A model generated the notes under the pieces. That model ran no database searches. It saw nothing but the letters and a program-made list of their open reading frames with translations, and was not told the DNA's origin. A stretch of 64,000 nucleotides of DNA from an uncultured Altererythrobacter sp. GTDB lineage: Bacteria; Pseudomonadota; Alphaproteobacteria; Sphingomonadales; Sphingomonadaceae. Made by a program: the position numbers and the translations under genes. Below, one piece after another: positions 27,668 through 37,225 of this stretch. The stretch spans positions 62,001 to 126,000 of the forward strand of contig CAJXJY010000002.1 in the NCBI GenBank assembly GCA_913055875.1, read 5' to 3'. Numbering within the stretch: position 1 is the first letter of the stretch; each line of letters begins with the position of its first letter.

Positions 27668-27695
27668 CTTGTGCCAACAAAAACCGCACCTATAT
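27668..27695 (+). promoter_or_regulatory. Candidate RpoH heat-shock promoter of dnaK
   Basis: CTTG followed after 17 bases by CCTATAT, 88 bases before the dnaK ATG. This matches the alphaproteobacterial RpoH pattern (CTTG, ~17 bases, CYTATNT). No CIRCE is present. The match is by eye. Confidence 0.5.
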
Positions 27696-27783
27696 CGCCC
27701 TCATATTCGAGCTGCCGAGTGGCTTCGCCTTTCCGGGAAGCCGAGCGCGCAGCGTCCAACATGCAAGGAAAATGAGGACAGCA

Positions 27784-29724
<1,941 letters not shown>

Positions 29725-29744
29725 TCGTCCCGATGAACACCATG

Positions 29745-29775
29745 CCGCCACCGGTGCGATGCGCGCCGGTGGCGG
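29745..29775 (+). terminator. Hairpin between dnaK and dnaJ
   Basis: CCGCCACCGG and CCGGTGGCGG form a perfect 10-bp stem with an 11-base loop, 20 bases after the dnaK stop and followed by TTAGGTTT. It lacks a proper U-tract, so it may be a partial terminator or an mRNA-stabilising structure that sets the dnaK:dnaJ ratio. Confidence 0.5.
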
Positions 29776-29800
29776 TTAGGTTTCCGGACGAGGGGTAACC

Positions 29801-30919
29801 ATGTCGGCCACCGAGATCGATTTCTACGAACTGCTCGAAGTCAGCCGCGATGCGGACGAGCGGACGCTCAAATCCGCCTATCGCAAGCTGGCGATGAAGT
29901 ACCACCCGGACCGCAATCCGGGCGACGCCGAATGCGAGGCGAAATTCAAGGCGATCAGCGTCGCCTATGACTGCCTGAAGGACCCGCAGAAGCGCGCTGC
30001 CTACGACCGTTACGGCCACGCCGCGTTCCAGAACGGCGGACCGGGTGGCGGGCATCCGGGCGCCGACTTCGGCGATATCGGCGATATTTTCGAGACCATC
30101 TTCGGCAGCGCCTTCGGTGGCGGCGGGCGACAGCAGCCGCGCCGCGGCGCCGACCTGCGTTACGACATGCAGGTGACGCTCGACGAGGCGTTCCACGGCA
30201 AGTCGACCGAGATCGAGATCGAAGTCTCGCAGACCTGCGACACCTGCCATGGCTCGGGTGCGACGCCCGGCACCGGCACGCGCGGCTGCAACCTTTGCCA
30301 TGGCCACGGCAAGGTGCGCGCCAAGCAGGGCTTCTTCGTGGTCGAGCGCCCGTGCCCCAATTGCCACGGCCGCGGCGAAGTGCTCGAAAGTCCGTGCCGC
30401 GATTGCCGCGGCGAGGGCACGGTTGACAAACCGCAGGCGCTCGAAGTCGAGGTTCCGCCCGGGGTCGACACCGGCACCCGCATCCGCCTCTCGGGCAAGG
30501 GCGAAGCCGGTCCGCGCGGCGCGCCGCCGGGCGATCTCTACATCTTCGTTCATGTAAAACCCCATGCGGTGTTCGAGCGCGAAGGCACCACGCTGGCGAC
30601 GCGCGTTCCTGTGAGCTTCACCACCGCCGCGCTCGGCGGCAGCGTCGATATCCCCGATCTCGACGGCGAGACCAACACGATAGAGATTCCCGCCGGCATC
30701 CAGTCGGGCAAGCAGCTGCGCAAGCGTGGTGCGGGCATGCCGATCCTGCAAGGGCGCGGGCGCGGCGATATGGTGGTCGAAATCCAGGTCGAGACGCCGA
30801 CCAGGCTGTCGAAGGCCCAGCGCGAAATCCTCGAGCAGTTCCGCGAAACCGAGACCGGCGACGAATGCCCCGAAAGCCGCGGCTTCTTCGACCGGCTGAA
30901 GGACGCGTTCGGCGGCTAG
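29801..30919 (+). CDS. dnaJ: Co-chaperone DnaJ
   Basis: A 372-residue type I J-protein: J-domain (residues 5-70) with the HPD in MKYHPDRNPG, Gly/Phe linker, zinc domain with CDTCHGSG, CNLCHGHG, CPNCHGRG, CRDCRGEG, then the C-terminal client-binding domain. Stimulates DnaK ATPase. Downstream of dnaK across a hairpin. Confidence 0.98.
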   Translation: MSATEIDFYELLEVSRDADERTLKSAYRKLAMKYHPDRNPGDAECEAKFKAISVAYDCLKDPQKRAAYDRYGHAAFQNGGPGGGHPGADFGDIGDIFETIFGSAFGGGGRQQPRRGADLRYDMQVTLDEAFHGKSTEIEIEVSQTCDTCHGSGATPGTGTRGCNLCHGHGKVRAKQGFFVVERPCPNCHGRGEVLESPCRDCRGEGTVDKPQALEVEVPPGVDTGTRIRLSGKGEAGPRGAPPGDLYIFVHVKPHAVFEREGTTLATRVPVSFTTAALGGSVDIPDLDGETNTIEIPAGIQSGKQLRKRGAGMPILQGRGRGDMVVEIQVETPTRLSKAQREILEQFRETETGDECPESRGFFDRLKDAFGG

Positions 30920-32202
30920 TCGACGAGCGCGTTCATCGCGTCGAGCGTCTCCTGCCCGGCCTTGGTCCTTGCTTCGAGCTCCGACGCCTTGCCGAAGTAG
31001 TAGTTCATCATCGTCCGGTCGACCTTGCCGAGGTCGCCGTCGCGATACATCTGGCCCATCGCAGTCGCCGAGGGGGCGTGCCCCTTGTCGATCGCCTGCC
31101 GGAAATAGGCCGCGGCCTGGTGCGGGTTCTTGTCGATACCCTTGCCCAGCATGTTGAGCAGGCCGAGGTCGTAGATCGCCTCCAAGTGCCCCTTGTCGGC
31201 CGCGAATTTGAGCATTTCGAGCGCCTTGGGCATGTCCTGCGTGTAGAGCTTTCCGGTCACCAGTTCGTGGCCGAGAAACTGCGCCGCATCCGCGGCATTC
31301 TTGTCCCGCGCCAGCGTAGCGCGTTCGAGGTAGCGGATCGATTCCGCCGGATTGCGGACGATGCCTGTATCGCGCGGTTCGGCGTAATAGAGCCCCAGCA
31401 GGAATGCCGCCCATCCGTCGCGCGTGCCGTTGTCGGCCACCTCCCTGAGCAGCGCTTCGGCCTTTGTTCCGTCCGGCCTGACCACCCACTCGCCGTAGAG
31501 GCCGTAGCGATCGTACGGATCGCCGATCGCGCGGACGCCGTTCAGGTAGAGCGTCGCAAGTCCTTCGGCGGCGATGTCGTGACGCTTGCTGTATTTCGCC
31601 AGCATCGTTGCCTCGACTTCGTCGACCATCTTTCGCTTTTCGGCGAGGTAGGCCTTGCCTGCGGCGGTGGCCTCTTCGTTGATGAGCAGCGTCTTGCCCG
31701 TGCTGCTGTTCAGGAAAGTCTGACCGCCGCTTTCCCTGCAAATGCTGCAGATGGACGGATTGCGGGCGATCCGCCAAGCTTCGGAAATACTCTCCATATT
31801 ACCGAGCTGGGCACCCTTGAGAAAATAGCCGTAGGCGTCGAGTATCGACCCCTCGGGCAATTCGTTGCGCCGGACCATCCGCCCGACTTTCAGGTAGGCG
31901 GGTGCCCAATCCTTCGCCATGGCTCCGGCAAGCAACTTCATTCGCATTTCGAGCAGCGCGGTCGAGTTGTAATCGCCGGAGACGAGCGTGCGATCGATCA
32001 ACTCGGCAAGCGCATACATCGATCCGGGATCGCCGGCCCTGGCCTTGGCTACGGTATCGGCGTGCTCCGGATCGGCCATGAACGCGGCGACGCGTTCGTC
32101 ATGGCTGTTGCCCGGATATTTCTTGGGTTGTGCCTGAGCGATCGAGACAGGCAGGACGATTGCCGCAACCGCGAGGCCGATTACTGCGAGGAAGCGCTTC
32201 AT
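30916..32202 (-). CDS. Exported Sel1/TPR-like repeat protein
   Basis: A 428-residue protein with signal peptide MKRFLAVIGLAVAAIVLPVSIAQA; an upstream in-frame ATG would bury the signal, so it is rejected. The C-terminal half has Sel1-like repeats (AADAAQFLGHELVTG, LKFAADKGHLEAIYDLGLLN, YFRQAIDKGHAPSATAMGQM), solenoid folds that bind proteins, often in envelope processes. A CxxC lies in PSICSICRESGG. The target is unknown. It converges on dnaJ, the stop codons overlapping. Confidence 0.85.
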   Translation of the reverse strand: MKRFLAVIGLAVAAIVLPVSIAQAQPKKYPGNSHDERVAAFMADPEHADTVAKARAGDPGSMYALAELIDRTLVSGDYNSTALLEMRMKLLAGAMAKDWAPAYLKVGRMVRRNELPEGSILDAYGYFLKGAQLGNMESISEAWRIARNPSICSICRESGGQTFLNSSTGKTLLINEEATAAGKAYLAEKRKMVDEVEATMLAKYSKRHDIAAEGLATLYLNGVRAIGDPYDRYGLYGEWVVRPDGTKAEALLREVADNGTRDGWAAFLLGLYYAEPRDTGIVRNPAESIRYLERATLARDKNAADAAQFLGHELVTGKLYTQDMPKALEMLKFAADKGHLEAIYDLGLLNMLGKGIDKNPHQAAAYFRQAIDKGHAPSATAMGQMYRDGDLGKVDRTMMNYYFGKASELEARTKAGQETLDAMNALVD

Positions 32203-32268
32203 TCCCGTTACTCCCTGTTTTTCAGCCGAATAACACGAAAGACCCGCGCGGTTGGATGACAATTGCCG

Positions 32269-34584
32269 TTAGCCGAGCCTGTCGGCGATCTCGCCCCTGA
32301 TTCGCTCGAGCAGCGCCGGGTCGGCGCTCAGCCGCTTCTCTTCCTCGTCGAGGATCGCAAGGAAGGCCAGTCGCTTGAAGTTTCGGCACGGCGCATCTGC
32401 CATCGGCGGATCGACGGTCGAGCAGATCAGGTCGATCATCCGCTCCGCGCCGTGCAAACGGCCCCACAGGTAGTCGTTTTCGCGATAGGAACGGCTGAAG
32501 AAGGCCCCGAAATTGTAGAACTCGATCCCGCGCAGTGTCGCGCGGGTGCCGCCTTCGCGGATCGAGCGCGCATCGTCGGGGCTGATGCGGTCGACCTTGA
32601 TCGGGTCGAATTCGGTCAGCCCCTCGTTGCGCATAAGCGGCAGCGTCGCGACATCGTAGAACGGAAAGCCGAGATAGGTCAGCAGCATGCGTCGCCGCAG
32701 GTTGCCCGGCATTTCCTCGAACGCCGCCGCCAGACGCCGTTCGGCAAGGTCGTCGGTCGCGGGCAGAAGCCGGCGCGAAGCGAGCAGGTCGAGTACCTTG
32801 CCAGGCTCGTTCATCACCTCGGCGGCGGCGGCGGGAAAGTCCTTGCCCAGATAGCCAAGCCCCTCGCGCTCGAAATAGAGTGCGAGGATGGCGTATATCT
32901 CGTCGCGTGCCCGTTCGACCGCGTCGTCGTCGAGGTCGGGATCGGCGTCCCAGTCGCGCGCCAGCCTCCGTGCCAGCAGACGCAACCGCCGGATGCGGAA
33001 GCCGATGTCGTGCGTGCGGAAAAAGGCTACGGCTTCGGTGCTGGCGCTGCCTCCTTTCCCGGCCAGCGTATCGAGCCCGCGCTTGGCAAGCTCCGCTCGC
33101 AACCGCCGGACGATCGGGCCGGTATCGGGCAATCCCAGTTCGGGTGCGGCCTCCAGCACGAGCTCGGCGAGCTGCTCGACGATCCCAGTGAACTTGGCCT
33201 GCGCGTAGGAATTGAACGCATAGCCCGCGCGCTGGCTCGCCGCGTTCTGCGCCTTGGCGCGCCAGGCCTTGAGCCGCTTGGGCGTCGGGCGGTCGAGGAA
33301 CAGCGTCCGCCCGAACAGCCGCTCGACCACTTCCTCGACCTCGGGCCGCAGCGCAGAGACCATCCGCCGCAGCCGCTCGGCCTCGCGCGATTGTTCCTCG
33401 ATCGCTTCGAGGTTGTCGCGGATCGGCTGCTCGCGCGGGATGGTCGAGAGCGAACCGAAGATCGCGCCGAAGAAGCTTACCGGCTTGTCGGCATGTTCCC
33501 TGAGCGATCCGAAGCGGTCGGGGCGCGGGTCGATATAGACGAAGCGCCGGTCGACCTCGCGCTGGGCGGGCCGGCCGTGCAGCGCGGTCATCGCGCCTTC
33601 GAACGGCTTGTTGACCAGCACCGACCCGTCGATCAGCGACACCGTATCCGCGGTCTCCTGCCGCATATGGACCGGCATGATGCGCTGGAGAAACGTCTCG
33701 CGCCCAGCCCAGGGCCGCCCGAGACTTGCCGCGAGCGCATCGATCTCCGCCAGCTGCACCGGCGGGAAGGCGCCGGGAAAGCTCGCCGTCGCGCGCGCTG
33801 CCAGCGTCAGTTCGAGCGGATCGGCCAGGTCGGCGCCGCTCTCGAACGGCGTATCGGCGCGAAAGCCGATCGGCATGCGGTGCTCGCTCTCCTCGACCAC
33901 TTTCGGGCTGTTGAGGCGCAGCATTTCGAGGTGTCCGCGAAAATCGGTCGCGGTGACGTAGAGATCGAGCGGATGGCCGGGCGGCAGCAGCGGCGCGCTC
34001 GTCTCGGATTGCGCCATCGCGGCGAGCGCGTCGTGGAGCAGCCGGGAAAAGCCCTGCCCCGAAAAGGGCGGTTGGAACCAACGCCCGCGCATGAAATAGC
34101 CGACCTTGCGCCGCACCTCGGCGCGCGTTTCGGGCGCGACGCTTTCGGAGACGACATTGCCCGGCCGGTTGAGCATCCACGAAACCACCGGCTGCGCCCA
34201 CAGCTTCGCAAACCGCCAGACTGGGCGCGCATCGGGATCGATCAGGTGGTCGACATCGGCATTGTCGAGCCACAGGTCGGTCAGGGGTTCGAGCGACTGC
34301 CCCGAATAGACCGCCTGCGCGAGGAACACCGCGTTGATCCCGCCCGCGCTCGCCCCGGTGAGGATATCGGGCAGCATGCGCAATCGGAGCTTGTGCTCGG
34401 TTTCGATATGTTCGAGCAGGGCGCGATAGACGCCCTGCACGCCCTCGGCGCGCGTCTCGCCGACATGGTAGGCGCGGCTGGCGCGGGCGAGCTTCCAAAT
34501 CTCCTTGGTGACGCCGTGCATGTAGACGGCGAGGCTGACCCCGCCATAGCACACCAGCGCGATGCGAAGTTCCTTTTGCCGCAT
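32269..34584 (-). CDS. Patatin-like phospholipase with DUF3376
   Basis: A 771-residue cytosolic protein. The patatin domain occupies the N-terminal ~400 residues: IALVCYGGVSLAVYMHGV, the GXSXG nucleophile box ILTGASAGGINAV, and SLIDGSVLVNKPFE with the catalytic Asp. A C-terminal DUF3376 region (PDLDDDAVERARDEIYAILA) follows. Patatins hydrolyse acyl chains of phospholipids. The start is the ATG giving MRQKELRIALVCYG; the frame stays open much further upstream but without homology. Divergent from radA across a palindromic intergenic block. Confidence 0.9.
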   Translation of the reverse strand: MRQKELRIALVCYGGVSLAVYMHGVTKEIWKLARASRAYHVGETRAEGVQGVYRALLEHIETEHKLRLRMLPDILTGASAGGINAVFLAQAVYSGQSLEPLTDLWLDNADVDHLIDPDARPVWRFAKLWAQPVVSWMLNRPGNVVSESVAPETRAEVRRKVGYFMRGRWFQPPFSGQGFSRLLHDALAAMAQSETSAPLLPPGHPLDLYVTATDFRGHLEMLRLNSPKVVEESEHRMPIGFRADTPFESGADLADPLELTLAARATASFPGAFPPVQLAEIDALAASLGRPWAGRETFLQRIMPVHMRQETADTVSLIDGSVLVNKPFEGAMTALHGRPAQREVDRRFVYIDPRPDRFGSLREHADKPVSFFGAIFGSLSTIPREQPIRDNLEAIEEQSREAERLRRMVSALRPEVEEVVERLFGRTLFLDRPTPKRLKAWRAKAQNAASQRAGYAFNSYAQAKFTGIVEQLAELVLEAAPELGLPDTGPIVRRLRAELAKRGLDTLAGKGGSASTEAVAFFRTHDIGFRIRRLRLLARRLARDWDADPDLDDDAVERARDEIYAILALYFEREGLGYLGKDFPAAAAEVMNEPGKVLDLLASRRLLPATDDLAERRLAAAFEEMPGNLRRRMLLTYLGFPFYDVATLPLMRNEGLTEFDPIKVDRISPDDARSIREGGTRATLRGIEFYNFGAFFSRSYRENDYLWGRLHGAERMIDLICSTVDPPMADAPCRNFKRLAFLAILDEEEKRLSADPALLERIRGEIADRLG

Positions 34585-34630
34585 GCGAAGGCAATAACCG
34601 CCTAGCGGGCGTGAAGGCAAACGAGACCGA

Positions 34631-34796
34631 ATCCTTCTCCCCTGGGGAGAAGGATAGGGGAGCTTGCGAGCGGAGCGAGCTAGCGGACCTTGGATGAGGG
34701 GATGGCTTGGTGCCTGCCATTCCCCCTCACCCAAGCTGCGGTAACTCGCTGCGCGAGTAACCTCCGCTATCCCTCTCCCATCAGGGGAGAGGGGGG
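34631..34796. repeat. Compound palindromic repeat block
   Basis: Two nested mirror repeats: CCTTCTCCCCTGGGGAGAAGG is itself a tight hairpin, GCTTGCGAGCGGAGCGAGC another, and their partner structures (GCGGTAACTCGCTGCGCGAG and CCCTCTCCCATCAGGGGAGAGG) follow after ~80 bases. It separates the divergent patatin and radA genes. Unlike families A-C in sequence. Confidence 0.7.
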
Positions 34797-34814
34797 ATGT
34801 GCAGCAACCATTGC

Positions 34815-34829
34815 GTTCCACAAATGTTC
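34815..34829 (+). promoter_or_regulatory. LexA (SOS) box upstream of radA
   Basis: GTTC-CACAAAT-GTTC, an exact match to the alphaproteobacterial LexA consensus, ends 16 bases before the radA ATG. radA is a recombinational-repair gene, so SOS control is plausible. Confidence 0.55.
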
Positions 34830-34845
34830 CGGGTATTTGCCTGCC

Positions 34846-36213
34846 ATGGCCAAGCCCAAGAAACGCTATGTCTGTCAGGCCTGCGGGTCGGTGACGCATC
34901 GCTGGCAGGGGCAGTGCCCCGAGTGCGGCGAGTGGAACACGCTCGCCGAAGACGCGCCCGCGACGGTGTTCTCGCAGAAGCATCATCTTTCGAGCGGGGG
35001 CCGGGCGGTCGAGTTCGTCGCGCTCGATGCGCCCGCCGAGCCGCTCGCGCGACGCGCCACCGGGCTCGCAGAGTTCGACCGCGCGCTGGGCGGCGGGCTG
35101 GTGCCCGGCTCGGCGATCCTGATGGGCGGCGATCCGGGGATCGGCAAGTCGACGCTGCTGCTGCAGGCGGCGGCGAAGATCGCCAAGGACGGCGGCCAGT
35201 GCGTCTATATCAGCGGCGAGGAAGCGACCGCGCAGGTGCGCATGCGCGCCGAGCGGCTCGGGCTCGCCGATGCACCGATCCGGCTCGCCGCGGCGACTTC
35301 GGTGCGCGATATCCTGACCACGCTCGGCGGCATGGATACCCCCGCCTTCCTGGTGATCGATTCGATCCAGACGATGCATTCGGACACGATCGAGGGGGCG
35401 CCGGGCACGGTCAGCCAGGTGCGCGGCTGCGCTTTCGAGCTGATCCGCTACGCCAAGGAGAACGGCGTCGCGCTGGTACTGGTCGGGCACGTGACCAAGG
35501 ACGGCAGCATCGCCGGCCCGCGCGTGCTCGAGCACATGGTCGACGTGGTGATGAGCTTCGAGGGCGAGCGCAGCCATCAATACCGCATCCTCAGGAGCCT
35601 CAAGAACCGCTTCGGCCCGGTCGACGAGATCGGCGTGTTCGCGATGGAGGGGAAGGGGCTGGAGGAGGTCGCAAACCCCTCGATGCTGTTCCTCTCCGGA
35701 CGCGAGGAGCCGCTCGCGGGCAGCGCGGTGTTCCCGGCGCTCGAAGGCACGCGGCCGGTGCTGGTCGAGGTGCAGGCGCTGATCGTGCGGCTGCAATCGG
35801 GCGCGACGCCGCGCCGCGCGGTGGTCGGGTGGGACAATGGCAGGCTGGCGATGCTGCTCGCGGTGCTCGAATCGCGCTGCGGGCTCAATTTCAGCTCGGC
35901 CGAGGTCTATCTCAACGTCGCGGGCGGATACCGGCTGAGCGATCCTGCCGCGGATCTGGCGGTGGCCGCGGCGCTGGTCTCGGCGCTCGCCGACAAGCCG
36001 CTGCCGGGCAAGAGCGTGTGGTTCGGCGAAGTCTCGCTCGCGGGGGAAATCCGCCCTGTCGCGCATAGCAATCTGCGGCTGCGCGAATCGGCCAAGCTCG
36101 GCTTCGACTGCGGTTTCGGCCCGTCCGAAGCGGACAACGGTTCACCCGGTCTTAACTACCGCGGTCTTACCCAACTGGCCAATCTCGTTGACCGGGTGAT
36201 GGGTTCGCAATAG
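34846..36213 (+). CDS. radA: DNA repair protein RadA
   Basis: A 455-residue RecA-like helicase acting in branch migration. N-terminal C4 zinc finger (YVCQACGSVTHRWQGQCPEC), Walker A GGDPGIGKST, the RadA-specific LKNRFGP (KNRFG) motif, and a C-terminal Lon-protease-like domain (SRCGLNFSSAEVYLNVAGGY) without an active dyad. The start at MAKPKKRYVCQ is conserved. An SOS box lies just upstream. Followed by cvpA. Confidence 0.96.
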   Translation: MAKPKKRYVCQACGSVTHRWQGQCPECGEWNTLAEDAPATVFSQKHHLSSGGRAVEFVALDAPAEPLARRATGLAEFDRALGGGLVPGSAILMGGDPGIGKSTLLLQAAAKIAKDGGQCVYISGEEATAQVRMRAERLGLADAPIRLAAATSVRDILTTLGGMDTPAFLVIDSIQTMHSDTIEGAPGTVSQVRGCAFELIRYAKENGVALVLVGHVTKDGSIAGPRVLEHMVDVVMSFEGERSHQYRILRSLKNRFGPVDEIGVFAMEGKGLEEVANPSMLFLSGREEPLAGSAVFPALEGTRPVLVEVQALIVRLQSGATPRRAVVGWDNGRLAMLLAVLESRCGLNFSSAEVYLNVAGGYRLSDPAADLAVAAALVSALADKPLPGKSVWFGEVSLAGEIRPVAHSNLRLRESAKLGFDCGFGPSEADNGSPGLNYRGLTQLANLVDRVMGSQ

Positions 36214-36226
36214 TTCCGGATAGCGC

Positions 36227-36748
36227 ATGACGGGTTTCGACATCATCGTGCTGATCATCGTCGGCGTCGCCGCGGTGGGCGGTTTCATGCGCGGCTTCGT
36301 GCAGGAAATCCTCTCGCTCGCCGCCTGGGTGCTGGCGATCTTTGCGATCCGCTTTCTCCATACCGATCTCTACACCGCGATCGAGCCGCATCTCGGGACC
36401 GAGACCGGCGCCGCGCTGCTCGCCTTCGCGCTGCTGCTGCTGATCCCCTATGCCGCGATGAAGCTGATCGCCGGGCGGCTCGGCGAATCCACCCGCACTT
36501 CGATCCTCGGCCCGATCGATCGCGTGCTCGGCTTCGGCTTCGGCGCGGTCAAGGGCGCGATCGTGGTGGTGCTGGCTTTTTCGGTGCTGGCGCTCGGATA
36601 CGACACCGTCTGGGGTTTTCACGGGCGGCCGGCGTGGATCGTCACCGCACGGACCTATCCCGCGGTCAATGCCGGGTCCGATGCGATGGTCGAGCTGATC
36701 AGCCAGCGGCGCGCACAGCTGCACCGCGAATCGCAAGCGGACGACTGA
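36227..36748 (+). CDS. cvpA: CvpA family membrane protein
   Basis: A 173-residue protein with four membrane helices (FDIIVLIIVGVAAVGGFMRG; LSLAAWVLAIFAIRFLH; AALLAFALLLLIPYAAMKL; VKGAIVVVLAFSVLALGY) and the family sequence GRLGESTRTSILGPIDRVLG. CvpA is linked to envelope homeostasis and colicin V production in enterobacteria; in alphaproteobacteria it sits near radA and purF. It overlaps the next gene by one base (TGATG). Confidence 0.9.
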   Translation: MTGFDIIVLIIVGVAAVGGFMRGFVQEILSLAAWVLAIFAIRFLHTDLYTAIEPHLGTETGAALLAFALLLLIPYAAMKLIAGRLGESTRTSILGPIDRVLGFGFGAVKGAIVVVLAFSVLALGYDTVWGFHGRPAWIVTARTYPAVNAGSDAMVELISQRRAQLHRESQADD

Positions 36749-37188
36749 TGCCGGCAAGTGCGGCCGCGCGGCTCTACACTCCGCGAATCCTGGCGCTGGC
36801 GGTCGAGCTGGCCGAAGCGCCGTTGAGCGACGACCTGCCCCTGCATGGCGAAGCCCGCTCGCGCAGCTGCGGCAGCACGCTGGCGATGGGCGTTTCGCTC
36901 GGCGAACGGGGCGCGGTCGAGCGGATCGGCGTGCAGGTCACCGCCTGCGCGATCGGGCAGGCGGCGGCGGCGCTGTTCGTGCGGCACGCCGGCGGACGCG
37001 ATGCCAGGCAGCTGGCGGACGATCTCGCCGCAATGGAGGCGTGGGTCGCGGGTGACGGCCCGCAGCCCACCTGGCCCGATATCGCGCTGCTTGAACCGGC
37101 ACGCGCCTATCCCGCGCGGCACGGGGCGATGCTGCTGCCGTGGAAGGCCGCCAGCGCGGCGCTTTGCAAGGAAGCTGCGGAAAGCTAG
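36748..37188 (+). CDS. NifU-like iron-sulfur scaffold-related protein
   Basis: A 146-residue protein of the IscU/NifU N-domain family in its divergent alphaproteobacterial form: a first Cys in ARSRSCGSTLAMG, a second in IGVQVTACAIGQAAAALFV, and a third in AALCKEA near the C-terminus, the three-cysteine spacing of scaffolds. Whether it still holds a cluster is unknown. Starts one base inside the cvpA stop codon. Confidence 0.75.
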   Translation: MPASAAARLYTPRILALAVELAEAPLSDDLPLHGEARSRSCGSTLAMGVSLGERGAVERIGVQVTACAIGQAAAALFVRHAGGRDARQLADDLAAMEAWVAGDGPQPTWPDIALLEPARAYPARHGAMLLPWKAASAALCKEAAES

Positions 37189-37225
37189 AGCCACCCGAAC
37201 GAATTTCGGGGGAGTATCGAGCGCC

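Noticed and set aside
32269-36066. Extension of the patatin frame upstream by ~490 codons
   Set aside because: The upstream part is antisense to radA and crosses an intergenic repeat block; the conserved start is MRQKELRIALVCYGG at 34584.
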